A DNA stretch of 64,000 nt from an uncultured Faecalibacterium sp. (GCA_934513205.1 CAKSWU010000008.1:19397-83396), one strand, 5' to 3'. Counted from the stretch's first letter, positions 27,337 to 36,599 are shown. Numbers and translations: made by a program. Notes: generated by a model not told the origin, from the letters alone.

Positions 27337-28142
27337 AGAAAGATTCTCTGATTCTGATTCGCGGCGGCGGAGACCTTGCCACCGGGACCATCCATCGCCT
27401 GTGGTCTGCAGGACTGCGAGTCCTTGTGCTGGAAACGAATCACCCGGCAGCCATCCGCCGTCAGGTATCGGTGTGCGAGGCGGTTTATGATGGGGAGACC
27501 ACCGTGGAGGGGATGCGCGCAGTGCGCGTTGATGCGCTGGACGATGCAAATACCATCTGGGCTGAAAATGCTGTCCCGATCCTTGTGGACCCGGAGGGAA
27601 CATGCATTTCCCGGGCAAAGCCGGATGTGGTCGTGGATGCCATTCTCGCCAAGCGAAATCTTGGCACGACCCGCACAATGGCCCCGCTGACCATCGCACT
27701 GGGACCCGGTTTCGTCGCGGGAAAGGATGTGGACGTGGTGATAGAGACCAAGCGCGGTCATCGTCTGGGACGCATTCTCCGGGAGGGCAGCGCCATCCCG
27801 AACACCGGGGTGCCCGGTGTCATCGGCGGCTACGGCAAAGAACGTGTGATCCACGCACACACTGCGGGTGTTTTTGAGGACGTCTGCAAGATCGGAGACC
27901 TTGTGAAAGCAGGGGAGACGATTGCGATGATCCGGGCAGAGGACGGCAGCGAGACGCCGGTGAAAACGCAGATCACCGGTATCCTGCGCGGGTTGCTGCG
28001 CAGCGGATATCCGGTGACGCCCGGGTTCAAGGTGGCCGATGTGGACCCCCGGAAAGAGGAGCTCTCCAACTGTTTTCTGATCTCAGATAAGGCGCGGTGC
28101 ATTGCCGGCAGCGTGCTGGAACTGGTTTGTGCGCAGTTGTAA
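27333..28142 (+). CDS. yqeB: Selenium-dependent molybdenum hydroxylase system protein YqeB
   Basis: 269 residues of the EF2563/YqeB family. The N-terminus has a Rossmann-like IRGGGDLATGT (residues 8-18); the centre has GPGFVAGKDVDVVIETKRGH and the C-terminus a barrel-like segment with TGILRGLLRSG. The family occurs with selD in genomes using Se-labelled molybdenum hydroxylases; its reaction is not established. It is the last gene of the operon and is followed by a bidirectional terminator. Confidence 0.87.
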   Translation: MKKDSLILIRGGGDLATGTIHRLWSAGLRVLVLETNHPAAIRRQVSVCEAVYDGETTVEGMRAVRVDALDDANTIWAENAVPILVDPEGTCISRAKPDVVVDAILAKRNLGTTRTMAPLTIALGPGFVAGKDVDVVIETKRGHRLGRILREGSAIPNTGVPGVIGGYGKERVIHAHTAGVFEDVCKIGDLVKAGETIAMIRAEDGSETPVKTQITGILRGLLRSGYPVTPGFKVADVDPRKEELSNCFLISDKARCIAGSVLELVCAQL

Positions 28143-28151
28143 TGCCGAATG

Positions 28152-28206
28152 ATAAAAGCCCTTGCCTGCTGCAGAACAGATTGCGGCAGACGAGGGCTTT
28201 TTCGTG
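28152..28206. terminator. Bidirectional terminator between yqeB and DUF2812 gene
   Basis: AAAAGCCCT pairs with AGGGCTTTT around an inner stem; T runs occur on both strands between convergent genes. Confidence 0.8.
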
Positions 28207-28220
28207 AATGTGTGCTTGTT

Positions 28221-28724
28221 TTATTCGTGCAGGCTGCGTTCTTTTTCCAATGCGGCCTTCATACCGTGGATACGCCCCAATGCGTAGGAAAGCATTGCCG
28301 CACACAACAGATTCAGCCAGCCGTACCGGAGCTGATTCAAAGAGTTCGTCATGCCTATGATGAGGTTTGCCAGACAAATGAGGGAAAGCATCCGGTCGAT
28401 GCGGCCCAGATGCGTCAGGCGGGAGTCGATATCCGAAAGCAGCTCAAAGCTGCCAAGTTCTGCTTTGCGCCGGAAGTACACCCAGTTGACACAGCCGCCG
28501 ATGTATTCCGCACCCAGCTCCTTTACAAAGGAACGGTAATCACTGCTGGGGTTCATCTCCAAACGGACAATATATTCGCCCGGTTCGCAGCGCACAAAGG
28601 TATAAAAGGAAAAACCGGTGTTGTCCAGTACCCAGCCCTCCTGCACCATCTTGTTCAGCCAGCGCTCTTCTTTTTCAAAATCCCAGACAAAGAAGAGTTT
28701 GAAAACGGTTTTCTTTTCCTTCAT
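28221..28724 (-). CDS. DUF2812 membrane protein, partner of PadR regulator
   Basis: 167 residues. The N-terminal FKLFFVWDFEKEERWLNKM...GW pattern matches DUF2812; two hydrophobic segments lie near residues 110-128 and 132-150, and the tail is charged. It overlaps the PadR gene by 4 bases, the usual arrangement for this pair. It probably acts in a membrane stress or signal response, but no activity is known. Confidence 0.82.
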   Translation of the reverse strand: MKEKKTVFKLFFVWDFEKEERWLNKMVQEGWVLDNTGFSFYTFVRCEPGEYIVRLEMNPSSDYRSFVKELGAEYIGGCVNWVYFRRKAELGSFELLSDIDSRLTHLGRIDRMLSLICLANLIIGMTNSLNQLRYGWLNLLCAAMLSYALGRIHGMKAALEKERSLHE

Positions 28725-29038
28725 AAGGTTTCCTCCTTCAGGATGCTTTCGCCATTTGCAACCAGCTGCTGCAAGCGGGAAAGCTCGTGTTTCAAAACAG
28801 TCAGACCTTCCGCAGTGAGCTGGTATTCCTTTTTTCGGCTTCCGCTTTCAACAGGCAGGGGACGGATCCAGCCTTTTTCACACAGAGAAGTCAGCGCGCC
28901 GTACAGCGTCCCGGCGGCAAGACGGACCCGACCATCGGAAAGCCGCTCGGTCTGCTGCATAATGCCATACCCGTGCTGCGGATGGTAAAGTGATAGCAGG
29001 ATATAATAGGTCGATTCAGTCAATGCAGGGGTTTCCAT
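28721..29038 (-). CDS. PadR family transcriptional regulator
   Basis: 105 residues, winged-helix PadR type: TESTYYILLSLYHPQHGYGI at residues 6-25, LAAGTLYGALTSL near 39-51 and a short C-terminal helix for dimerisation. The ATG at 29038 has AAAGGAG 8 bases upstream; a TTG two codons earlier lies too close to it. Its promoter carries a paired palindrome, which suggests it represses itself and the DUF2812 gene in response to an unknown signal. Confidence 0.88.
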   Translation of the reverse strand: METPALTESTYYILLSLYHPQHGYGIMQQTERLSDGRVRLAAGTLYGALTSLCEKGWIRPLPVESGSRKKEYQLTAEGLTVLKHELSRLQQLVANGESILKEETL

Positions 29039-29075
29039 TTGCAATGCTCCTTTGACGGCCTCAGAATGATCGGTT

Positions 29076-29139
29076 CACGATATATCGGATGCCGTTATAC
29101 TGCAAGAAAAGTATATCACCAGGCGATATATCGTGTCAA
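29076..29139 (-). promoter_or_regulatory. padR promoter with two palindromic operators
   Basis: Minus-strand TTGACA (29134-29139), 18 bases, TATACT (29110-29115). The palindrome CGATATATCG lies in the spacer (29124-29133) and again at 29078-29087, downstream of the start point. Together they make a 12-bp inverted repeat (29076-29087 with 29124-29135) separated by 36 bases. Confidence 0.85.
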
Positions 29140-29318
29140 GCATTTTTCACGAAAAAACACCAATCGAAAAAAGAATGACCTTTCAGATGTCCAGTCTTTG
29201 GCGATATGGAAAAACCGATGGAACACAGGAAAATATTTTGTGCACTTTTCATAGTTTTCTTCTGAAGATTTTGGTGGTACAATATAGATATCAAATTCTG
29301 CGATTCGGGAGGATCTCC

Positions 29319-30278
29319 ATGGCGGAAAAGTGCATTGAACTGAATAGTGTTGAGATCGCTGCTGCTGTTTTCGGTAACTGCGACCGGAACATTCGTTTGC
29401 TGGAAAAAGAGTTTTCGGTCACGGCGGTCTGCCGCGGCACCCAGCTGCGGCTTTCTGGCGAAGCCGCCAATGTGGCAGCAGCCAACCGTGCGGTGGAGGG
29501 GATGCTTCTCCTGATCGAGAATCACACCCCGCTGGAGGACCAGACCGTGCACTACTGCATCAGTCTGGCGCATGATGGAGCGGAAAAGCGGGTCAAAGAG
29601 CTGACCGAGGACTTTGTGACTGTCACTGTCAAGGGGCGGCCCATCCGTCCCAAAACTCTGGGGCAGAAAGAATACCTGAATGCCATCCGTTCCAATGCCA
29701 TTACGTTTGGTGTTGGTCCGGCGGGTACCGGAAAGACCTATCTGGCTGTTGCAATGGCGGTAAAGGCCTTTAAGGCAAAGGATGTGTCCCGCATCGTTCT
29801 GACCCGTCCTGCGGTGGAAGCAGGCGAAAAGCTTGGCTTTTTGCCCGGCGACCTGCAGCAAAAGGTGGATCCTTATCTGCGGCCGCTGTACGATGGACTG
29901 TTTGATATGCTGGGCGCTGAGACCTATGAGCGTCTGGTAGAAAAGCAGATCATTGAGGTTGCGCCTCTGGCATATATGCGCGGTCGGACGCTGGATGATT
30001 CCTTCATCATATTGGATGAGGCGCAGAATACAACGCCGGAGCAGATGAAGATGTTCCTGACCCGTATGGGTGTCGGCTCCAAAGTGGTCGTTACCGGTGA
30101 TGTGACCCAGATCGACCTGCCGGAGCGGACCCGCAGCGGCCTTGTGGATGCATTGCATGTTCTAAAGAACGTCAACGGCATCGCGCAGTGCTACTTTACC
30201 GAAAAAGATGTGGTTCGCCACCGCCTTGTGCAGGAGATCATCAAGGCATACGAAAAGGCTGCCCATCCCGAAAAATAA
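29319..30278 (+). CDS. phoH: PhoH family ATPase
   Basis: 319 residues. An N-terminal KH-like region (about 1-100) is followed by the PhoH domain with Walker A GPAGTGKTYLAV near residue 138 and Walker B IILDEAQN near 233. The family is linked to RNA metabolism. GGGAGG lies about 6 bases before the ATG at 29319; the longer reading from 29133 runs through the promoter region. It begins the phoH-ybeY-era-recO cluster. A weak TACAAT (29278-29283) may be its -10. Confidence 0.92.
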   Translation: MAEKCIELNSVEIAAAVFGNCDRNIRLLEKEFSVTAVCRGTQLRLSGEAANVAAANRAVEGMLLLIENHTPLEDQTVHYCISLAHDGAEKRVKELTEDFVTVTVKGRPIRPKTLGQKEYLNAIRSNAITFGVGPAGTGKTYLAVAMAVKAFKAKDVSRIVLTRPAVEAGEKLGFLPGDLQQKVDPYLRPLYDGLFDMLGAETYERLVEKQIIEVAPLAYMRGRTLDDSFIILDEAQNTTPEQMKMFLTRMGVGSKVVVTGDVTQIDLPERTRSGLVDALHVLKNVNGIAQCYFTEKDVVRHRLVQEIIKAYEKAAHPEK

Positions 30279-30342
30279 AAGTTTGAATCGCTCCCTCTGA
30301 CCAGAGGTTGGAAGAAAAAATTTGAAAGGAGTGGACTGATCT

Positions 30343-30834
30343 ATGTCCAATAAAGTCCTGATCACCAATTCTCAGAAGGCCGTGAAGGTTCCTTCCGGTT
30401 TGCGCATCCTTATCCGCCGTGCCTGTAACGCCGTGCTGGAGTATGAGCATTTTGACGCTCCCGCCGAGATCAGCGTTACCTTTGTGGATAACGCTGAAAT
30501 CGCCGAACTGAACAACCAGTACCGCAACAAGCCCATGCCCACCGATGTGCTGAGCTTTCCGTTGGGCGAAAACGGAAAGTACGATATTGATGAGAACAAC
30601 GGCTGCATGATGCTGGGAGACATCGTCATCAGCATGGAGCGCGCTTTGGAACAGGCCAACCTTTATGGGCATCCGCTGCAGCGCGAGGTTGCCTTTCTGA
30701 CGGTGCATTCTATGCTGCATCTGCTGGGTTATGACCACGAAAATGGCGGTCTGGAAGCGATGCGGATGCGCGAAAAGGAAGAGGCGGTCCTGCTGCAGCT
30801 GGGTCTGCCCCGTACCGTCAGCTACACAGAGTGA
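30343..30834 (+). CDS. ybeY: rRNA maturation endonuclease YbeY
   Basis: 163 residues, metal-dependent endoribonuclease required for 16S rRNA 3' maturation and ribosome quality control. The diagnostic zinc motif HSMLHLLGYDH is at about residues 125-135, preceded by LSFPLGE. GAAAGGAG precedes the start. The position between phoH and era is the standard one. Confidence 0.94.
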   Translation: MSNKVLITNSQKAVKVPSGLRILIRRACNAVLEYEHFDAPAEISVTFVDNAEIAELNNQYRNKPMPTDVLSFPLGENGKYDIDENNGCMMLGDIVISMERALEQANLYGHPLQREVAFLTVHSMLHLLGYDHENGGLEAMRMREKEEAVLLQLGLPRTVSYTE

Positions 30835-30892
30835 TCCGCAAAACCGGAATGACTGTGCGGATACCGCACAAAATACAGACAGGAGTCAGATT

Positions 30893-31831
30893 TTGAGTAA
30901 CGCTACACCCATTCAGGGCCATTACGACACTTCCTCCGTTTTCGTTGCCGTCATTGGACGTCCCAACGTAGGAAAATCCAGCCTGACCAATTTGCTGGTG
31001 GGCGAAAAAGTGGCCATCGTCACCTCCAAGCCGCAGACCACCCGGACCCGCATCACCGGAGTTATCACGCGGGGGCCGCTTCAGTATGTCCTGCTGGACA
31101 CTCCCGGTGTGCACAAAGCCCGCAACAAACTGGGAAAGCGAATGGACAAGACTGCCAGTGATTCCATTGCCGATGTGGATGTTTCCATGATGCTGTTTGA
31201 GCCGTATGGCGCACTGAATGAATCGGAAATGACCCTTGTGGAGATGCTGCGCAGCAGCGGTGGACCTGCCATTGCCGTCATCAACAAGACGGACCTTGTC
31301 AAGGAGCCCGCCGATTTGGAGGTGCGCAGGGATGAGCTGAAGGCACTGGGTGTTTTTGACGATATCTACACCATCAGCGTGCGCAATGAGGAAGGCAGCG
31401 AAGTGCTTTTTGATGCCTTGAGCCGCTATGCCGTGGAAGGACCGCACTACTTTGACGATGACGCCTATACGGATATGCCGGAAAAAGAGCTTGTGGCTGA
31501 AGTGATCCGCGAAAAGGCACTGCTGTACATGCGAGATGAGATCCCTCATGGTATTGCAGTTGTGGTGGAGCGATTCAAAGAGCGTCCCGGCACAGACCTG
31601 ATCGACATTGATGTGAATATCTACTGTGAACGGGACAGCCACAAGGGCATGGTCATTGGAAAAGGCGGCGCGATGCTGAAGAAAATCGCCAGCGCAGCAC
31701 GCGCTGACTGCGAGGAATTTCTTGGCTGCCGTGTCAATTTGCAGTGCTGGGTAAAGGTCAAGTCGGACTGGCGGGACAATGAGTTCCTGCTGAACAACTT
31801 CGGCTTCAAGCAGAACACCGGCAACCGCTGA
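30893..31831 (+). CDS. era: GTPase Era
   Basis: 312 residues. G1 GRPNVGKS (about residues 23-30), G3 DTPG, G4 NKTD and a C-terminal KH domain with VIGKGGAMLKKI bind 16S rRNA during 30S assembly. The best start is TTG at 30893, with AGGAG 7 bases upstream; no ATG in this frame is suitable between ybeY and the G1 motif. It follows ybeY by 58 bases. Confidence 0.94.
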   Translation: MSNATPIQGHYDTSSVFVAVIGRPNVGKSSLTNLLVGEKVAIVTSKPQTTRTRITGVITRGPLQYVLLDTPGVHKARNKLGKRMDKTASDSIADVDVSMMLFEPYGALNESEMTLVEMLRSSGGPAIAVINKTDLVKEPADLEVRRDELKALGVFDDIYTISVRNEEGSEVLFDALSRYAVEGPHYFDDDAYTDMPEKELVAEVIREKALLYMRDEIPHGIAVVVERFKERPGTDLIDIDVNIYCERDSHKGMVIGKGGAMLKKIASAARADCEEFLGCRVNLQCWVKVKSDWRDNEFLLNNFGFKQNTGNR

Positions 31832-31921
31832 GTGCTTTTGCGGCAGGACACTTTTTCCTTGTATGAACAGGCCCAAAAGACCGGACACTAGAACTAAAAA
31901 TACAGGGGAGAGGTGCTGTGC

Positions 31922-32083
31922 ATGGACACACAGGACAACTGGCAGGCTTTTGTCTGTACCGGAAATATTCTTCGTTATCTGGATTACAGGCTGCAGATGC
32001 CTTCGGAAAAACGACCCACGGGAGGTGCAGCGGATGGAACCCTTTGTCACGATGGGACTGGTCCTGCGGGAGACAACCTATAA
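31922..32083 (+). CDS. YqzL-like small protein between era and recO
   Basis: 53 residues. The first 25 residues (W7..F10..TGN..YL.Y) resemble B. subtilis YqzL, which also lies between era and recO. GGGGAGAGG is about 9 bases before the ATG. Its 3' end overlaps the recO start by 50 bases in another frame, so translation may be coupled. Function unknown. The C-terminal half, read in the overlap, is low complexity and may not be conserved. Confidence 0.7.
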   Translation: MDTQDNWQAFVCTGNILRYLDYRLQMPSEKRPTGGAADGTLCHDGTGPAGDNL

Positions 32084-32780
32084 GGAAGCCGACCGCATCC
32101 TGACCATCCTTACGCCGAAACTGGGTGTGATCTCCGCAATGGCGCGAAACAGTATGCGCATCACAAACAAACTGTTCAGCGGCTGCGGGTTGTTCTGCTA
32201 CTCGGAATTCACCCTTGTAAAGGGCCGCAGCATGTATGTCGTTCAAGAAGCGGATGTGGAAAAAGTCTTTTACGATGTCTCCAAAACGCTGGAGGGCGTC
32301 AGCGTTGCCATGTATATGGCGGAGATCGCGTACACGCTTCTGCCCACCGGACAGGAAGCCGAAAAGGAGCTTCGCCTGATCCTCAACTGTCTGTACATGA
32401 TCAGCAAGAACAAGGCAGACCCCCGGGTGGTCAAAGCAGTTTTTGAGTTGCGGACCATGAGCGAGTGCGGCTTTATGCCTCAGATTGCCTGCTGCCGGGA
32501 TTGCGGAGCTTATGACGGAGACAAGTTTTATATGGATGCGCAAGAAGGGCATCTTCTTTGTGAATCCTGTGCCGCAAAGGAAGGCAGAGCCTGCAATCTG
32601 GACCGGGGTGCTTTGTATGCACTGCGGCATATCTGCCTTGTGGATGACAAGAAAATATTTGCTTTTAAAATATCTCTGGGCAGTCTGGCAAAACTATCCG
32701 GCGCAGCGGAACAGTATGCATTGGTCCATCTGGATAAGCCGCTGAAAACCTACAGTTTTCTCAAGTCAGTCATGCCCTGA
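32034..32780 (+). CDS. recO: DNA repair protein RecO
   Basis: 248 residues. The N-terminal OB fold (about 1-80) begins VTMGLVLRETTYKEAD, and a C4 zinc site (CRDCG...CESCAAK, about residues 152-182) matches Gram-positive RecO. It loads RecA on SSB-coated DNA in the RecFOR pathway. The ATG at 32034 has GGGAGGTG upstream; a longer in-frame reading overlaps the yqzL-like gene and is not preferred. Confidence 0.92.
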   Translation: MEPFVTMGLVLRETTYKEADRILTILTPKLGVISAMARNSMRITNKLFSGCGLFCYSEFTLVKGRSMYVVQEADVEKVFYDVSKTLEGVSVAMYMAEIAYTLLPTGQEAEKELRLILNCLYMISKNKADPRVVKAVFELRTMSECGFMPQIACCRDCGAYDGDKFYMDAQEGHLLCESCAAKEGRACNLDRGALYALRHICLVDDKKIFAFKISLGSLAKLSGAAEQYALVHLDKPLKTYSFLKSVMP

Positions 32781-32795
32781 CCAAAAAAGGAATCT

Positions 32796-35207
32796 ATGGA
32801 AAAAAGTTACTTAAAGACACTGGAACTGGACAAGATCATTGCCCGCGCCGCAGAGGGCTGCGTTTGCAAGGAAGCACGTGAAATGCTTTTGCAGTTGGAG
32901 CCGCAGTGTGACCCGGACGAAGTCCGTTACGCATTGGATCAAACCGATGCCATCAATACGCTGTTGATCAAGAATGGTTCACCTCGCTTTGGCGGTGTAG
33001 AGGGTGTCCGTCAGCTGGCGGCACGCGCTGTCAAGGGCGGTGTGCTGTCCATGGGCGATCTGCTGATGGTGGCAGGCGCTTTGCGCAATTTTCAGAACCT
33101 GACCAGCTGGTATGGCGCTTCTGACCACGATGCACTGCCGACCGATGATCTGTTCTATGCGCTGGCACCGCAGCCCGGTCTGGAGCAGCAGATCTCCAGC
33201 GCGATTCTGGCACCGGATGCCATGGCAGACACGGCATCCCACACCCTGAATGATCTGCGCAAAAAGATCCGTGCTACTGAAAACAGCATTCGCGACCGAC
33301 TGGAGAGCATGGTCCGCAACATGGATACCTCCAAATATCTGCAGGAAAGCGTGGTCTCCATGCGCAATGGCCGCTACGTTGTGCCGGTCAAGAGCGAATA
33401 CCGCAGTGAGGTGAGCGGCATCATCCACGATGTGTCCTCGACCGGTGCCACGGTCTTTGTGGAACCGCAGGCTGTTGTGGAGGCAAATGCCCGCATCCTG
33501 CAATACCGCGCGCAGGAAGCACAGGAGATCGAGCGCATTCTGGTGGCCTTTACGGCACAGGTGGCAGACATTGAGCCGCAGTTCCAGTACAGCTATAAAG
33601 CGATGCTGGACATTGATGTCCTGCTTGCAAAGGCCCGGTTGGCACTGGATCTGAAGGCCTTCAAGCCCATCGTTCGTACGGACAGCTCGTTCTCACTGAT
33701 CCGCGCCCGACATCCGCTGATCGATCCCCAAAAGTGCGTTCCTGTGGATATTGCACTGGGCCGTGACTATGACTCTCTCATTATTACCGGCCCCAATACC
33801 GGCGGCAAAACGGTCACATTGAAAACCGCCGGTCTGCTGTGCGCCATGGCGCAATGCGGTTTTCTGATCCCTGCGGATGAACGCAGCGAGATCTGCGTGT
33901 TTGATGAGTTTCTGGTGGACATTGGCGATGAGCAGAGCATTGAACAAAGCCTTTCCACCTTCTCCGGTCACATGAAAAAGATCACCGGTATTCTGGAACT
34001 TGCCATGCCGCACACCCTTGTTCTGCTGGACGAGCTGGGTGCCGGAACGGACCCCGCTGAGGGTGCTGCGCTGGCAGTCGCTATCATTGAGGAACTGCGC
34101 CGCCGCGGAGTGCTGCTGATGGCGACCACGCACTACGCAGAGCTAAAGGTTTTTGCGCTGGAGACAAAAGGCGTTGTCAACGCTAGCTGTGAGTTTGATC
34201 TGGAGACCCTGCGCCCCACCTACAAGCTCAGCGTGGGCGTACCGGGAAAATCCAACGCGTTCCTCATCAGCGAGAAGCTGGGTATCCCGGGACGTGTCAT
34301 CGAAGCCGCGCAGCAGCATCTGTCCGCAGAGGATAAGCGGCTGGATGCAGTGTTGGGACAGCTGGACGATCTGAAGCTGCAGCTAAAAGAGAGCCAGAAT
34401 GAAGTGGAAGCGCTGAAAAATGAAGCGTCGCATCAGTTGGAAGCAGCCCGGAAGAAGCGGGATGAGTTGATCCAGCAGGGCGAAAATGAGCTGGAAGCAG
34501 CCCGTGCAAAGGCGCGTGCACTGGCACAGCAGGTGGAAAGTCAGGCATACGCCTTGACTGATGAGCTGCGTCAGCTGCAGAAGGACGAGCGCATGAGCAC
34601 CCAGCAGAAGGCACAGCGTGCCCGTGAGATCGCCAAAAAAGAGTCGGAAAAGCTTTTTGTCGGCACCGAAGTCGTGCACAACCCGGTCAAGGAATTTGTG
34701 CCACTGAAGGAAGTCAAAGTGGGGCAGGAGGTTTGCATTGCAGAGCTGAACCAGTTGGCTACGGTGCTTTCGCTGCCGGATAAAAATGGAGATGTTCTGG
34801 TACGCGCCGGGATCATCAAGACCAAGATCCCGCTCAAGGGCCTGAAGCAGCCGGAAAAGCTGGTGAAGGAAAAGCAGCCACAGACCAAGGCGCAGCAGCG
34901 TTACTCCCGCCTGACCGGAGATGCAAACCGGGCAAACGGCAGGGTAGAGCGGGTGCAGCGTTCTGCCAAAATGGAATGCAATCTGTTGGGATTGACCGTG
35001 GACGAGGCACTTTCGGAGGTGGATTCCTTTATTGACCGTGCAATCTTGAACGGTCAGACGGTAATCTACCTGATCCACGGCAATGGCACTGGGGCTTTGC
35101 GTACCGCTATCCACAAACATCTGCGTGGAAATCGGATGGTCAAAAGCTTCCGCCTTGGTCGTTATGGCGAAGGCGAGAGCGGCGTAACGGTTGTAGAACT
35201 GAAATAA
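32796..35207 (+). CDS. mutS2: Endonuclease MutS2
   Basis: 803 residues. MutS-like core with Walker A GPNTGGKTVTLKT near residue 332, a long coiled coil (about 520-620), and a C-terminal Smr domain containing IHGNGTGALR (about 762-771). In Firmicutes MutS2 acts on recombination intermediates and stalled or collided ribosomes. It starts 15 bases after recO and ends the phoH-era-recO cluster before a terminator. Confidence 0.95.
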   Translation: MEKSYLKTLELDKIIARAAEGCVCKEAREMLLQLEPQCDPDEVRYALDQTDAINTLLIKNGSPRFGGVEGVRQLAARAVKGGVLSMGDLLMVAGALRNFQNLTSWYGASDHDALPTDDLFYALAPQPGLEQQISSAILAPDAMADTASHTLNDLRKKIRATENSIRDRLESMVRNMDTSKYLQESVVSMRNGRYVVPVKSEYRSEVSGIIHDVSSTGATVFVEPQAVVEANARILQYRAQEAQEIERILVAFTAQVADIEPQFQYSYKAMLDIDVLLAKARLALDLKAFKPIVRTDSSFSLIRARHPLIDPQKCVPVDIALGRDYDSLIITGPNTGGKTVTLKTAGLLCAMAQCGFLIPADERSEICVFDEFLVDIGDEQSIEQSLSTFSGHMKKITGILELAMPHTLVLLDELGAGTDPAEGAALAVAIIEELRRRGVLLMATTHYAELKVFALETKGVVNASCEFDLETLRPTYKLSVGVPGKSNAFLISEKLGIPGRVIEAAQQHLSAEDKRLDAVLGQLDDLKLQLKESQNEVEALKNEASHQLEAARKKRDELIQQGENELEAARAKARALAQQVESQAYALTDELRQLQKDERMSTQQKAQRAREIAKKESEKLFVGTEVVHNPVKEFVPLKEVKVGQEVCIAELNQLATVLSLPDKNGDVLVRAGIIKTKIPLKGLKQPEKLVKEKQPQTKAQQRYSRLTGDANRANGRVERVQRSAKMECNLLGLTVDEALSEVDSFIDRAILNGQTVIYLIHGNGTGALRTAIHKHLRGNRMVKSFRLGRYGEGESGVTVVELK

Positions 35208-35216
35208 CCCAGTAAG

Positions 35217-35250
35217 GACTGCCTTTTGAAAAATTGGCAGTCTTTTTTTG
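35217..35250 (+). terminator. Terminator after mutS2
   Basis: 7-bp stem (35217-35223 with 35236-35242) followed by seven T residues. Confidence 0.8.
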
Positions 35251-35279
35251 TTGCAGTGCAAGGGAAAGGCGAGTATACT
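35251..35279 (+). promoter_or_regulatory. Promoter of amidase gene
   Basis: TTGCAG (35251-35256), 17 bases, TATACT (35274-35279), immediately after the mutS2 terminator. Confidence 0.7.
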
Positions 35280-35325
35280 CGTATTATATAAATAGGAATG
35301 TAAAACGAACAGGAAGTAAAGCTTT

Positions 35326-36183
35326 ATGCCAACCAGCCAGCGCAGACCAGTAAATAAACATAGCAAACGTAAAACGCACCGCTGCAAAACGAGGAACCGG
35401 TTTTTACACGGTTTGCTGTTTGTTTTTGCGGCACTGATGCTCTGTTTCGGCCTGTTTTTATGGAAGGCGGCGCTGGAACTGAACGCGCCCGCAGAACCTG
35501 CAGTCTCGGCCGCAGAGGATGATTTTCGCCCTGTTGTGGGCGACCCACCGTATCGGGTGGCAATAGACGCCGGGCATGGCGGCAGCGACCCGGGCGCAAG
35601 GGGAGTAGTCGAGGAAAAGCAGGTCACCGCAGCTACGGCTGCTGCGCTGCTTCAATGGTTAGAGCAGGACCCGAATTACATTCCGTTGCAGACCCGGGAA
35701 AGCTTTGATGCAACCGCCACGCCTGCCCAGCGTGCAGCCGCAGCCAGCGCCCAAAACCCGCAGCTGTTGCTGTCCATCCACGGCAATTCCGCAGCCAATG
35801 GCTCTACGGCATCCGGCTTTGAATGCTATCCGGCAGTGCCCGGACGTACATGGCATCAGGAAAGCTTTTATTTTGCAAGACTGTTGGCCGGTGGAATGCA
35901 AAGCATCGGTGCAAAGCTGCGCGGACGTGGGGGAGTGCGGTACATTTATTATCTGGAAAACGACCAGAAGCAGCTGGTGGAGAATACCTACACACAGGTG
36001 CGGCCTGAGCGCAGCTTTACGCTGCTGGAGGATGTGGATTGTCCCGCAGTGTTGGCAGAGCAGTGCTTTGTAACGAATGCCGAGGATGTAGAGCGCTTTG
36101 GTAGCGAGGAGAGCTGCAAGATTGTGGCGCGCATTTATTACGAAGCCATCTGTGCATACTTTGGAACACAGCCGTGCTCGTAA
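35326..36183 (+). CDS. N-acetylmuramoyl-L-alanine amidase (Amidase_3)
   Basis: 285 residues. A very basic cytoplasmic tail (about 1-25), one membrane anchor (about 27-47), then a zinc amidase domain: IDAGHGGSDPGARG (about 80-93) supplies the first His, SIHGN (about 150) the second, and AEQCFVTN near 243 lies where the catalytic Glu is expected. It cleaves peptide stems from glycan strands at the outer membrane face. A separate promoter precedes it. Confidence 0.9.
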   Translation: MPTSQRRPVNKHSKRKTHRCKTRNRFLHGLLFVFAALMLCFGLFLWKAALELNAPAEPAVSAAEDDFRPVVGDPPYRVAIDAGHGGSDPGARGVVEEKQVTAATAAALLQWLEQDPNYIPLQTRESFDATATPAQRAAAASAQNPQLLLSIHGNSAANGSTASGFECYPAVPGRTWHQESFYFARLLAGGMQSIGAKLRGRGGVRYIYYLENDQKQLVENTYTQVRPERSFTLLEDVDCPAVLAEQCFVTNAEDVERFGSEESCKIVARIYYEAICAYFGTQPCS

Positions 36184-36599
36184 CGACAGAAACGAACAAG
36201 GGCCTTTGAACGTCAATCATAAGAGGGAAAGGGCCCCTAATTTCGTTGACATTATAATTCGTATAATGCACGTTATGCGAAAGACAGGGAAGCGAAAATA
36301 CCTCTTTTTCGGGATTTCCGCATTTTGCTGTTTTTCTGCGCTGCCAACCGTATGACTCTTTGATCTTGGTATCTTTTGCATTGAACGTGTTTTTCTGCAC
36401 ATTTCTGTTGCAATTTGCGTACAAGCCATTTTTATCGACTCGTATTCCTGTTTCTGATCATTCTATGCTGCTGCGCTGCAGATTTATTTTGGATCGCTGC
36501 AGGATATCTTGAAATAGCAAACGCCTGACGAACTGCTCGTGTTGCAGTCAGTCAGGCGTTTGGATCTTGTTGCGATGTCAAGCTGGTGTGTGTTGCAGG
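36184..36599. other. 416-base intergenic region, no supported gene
   Basis: Between the amidase and the recombinase genes. It has an AT-rich inverted repeat (ATTATA 36251-36256 with TATAAT 36262-36267, arms extending to 36247-36272) and a strong hairpin at 36518-36562 (12-bp stem plus an inner 5-bp stem) without a T tail. Short frames here lack ribosome sites and recognisable content. Confidence 0.6.

Noticed and set aside
36217..36429. A 70-residue minus-strand frame in the amidase-recombinase gap
   Set aside because: No ribosome site, basic low-complexity content and no recognisable domain.
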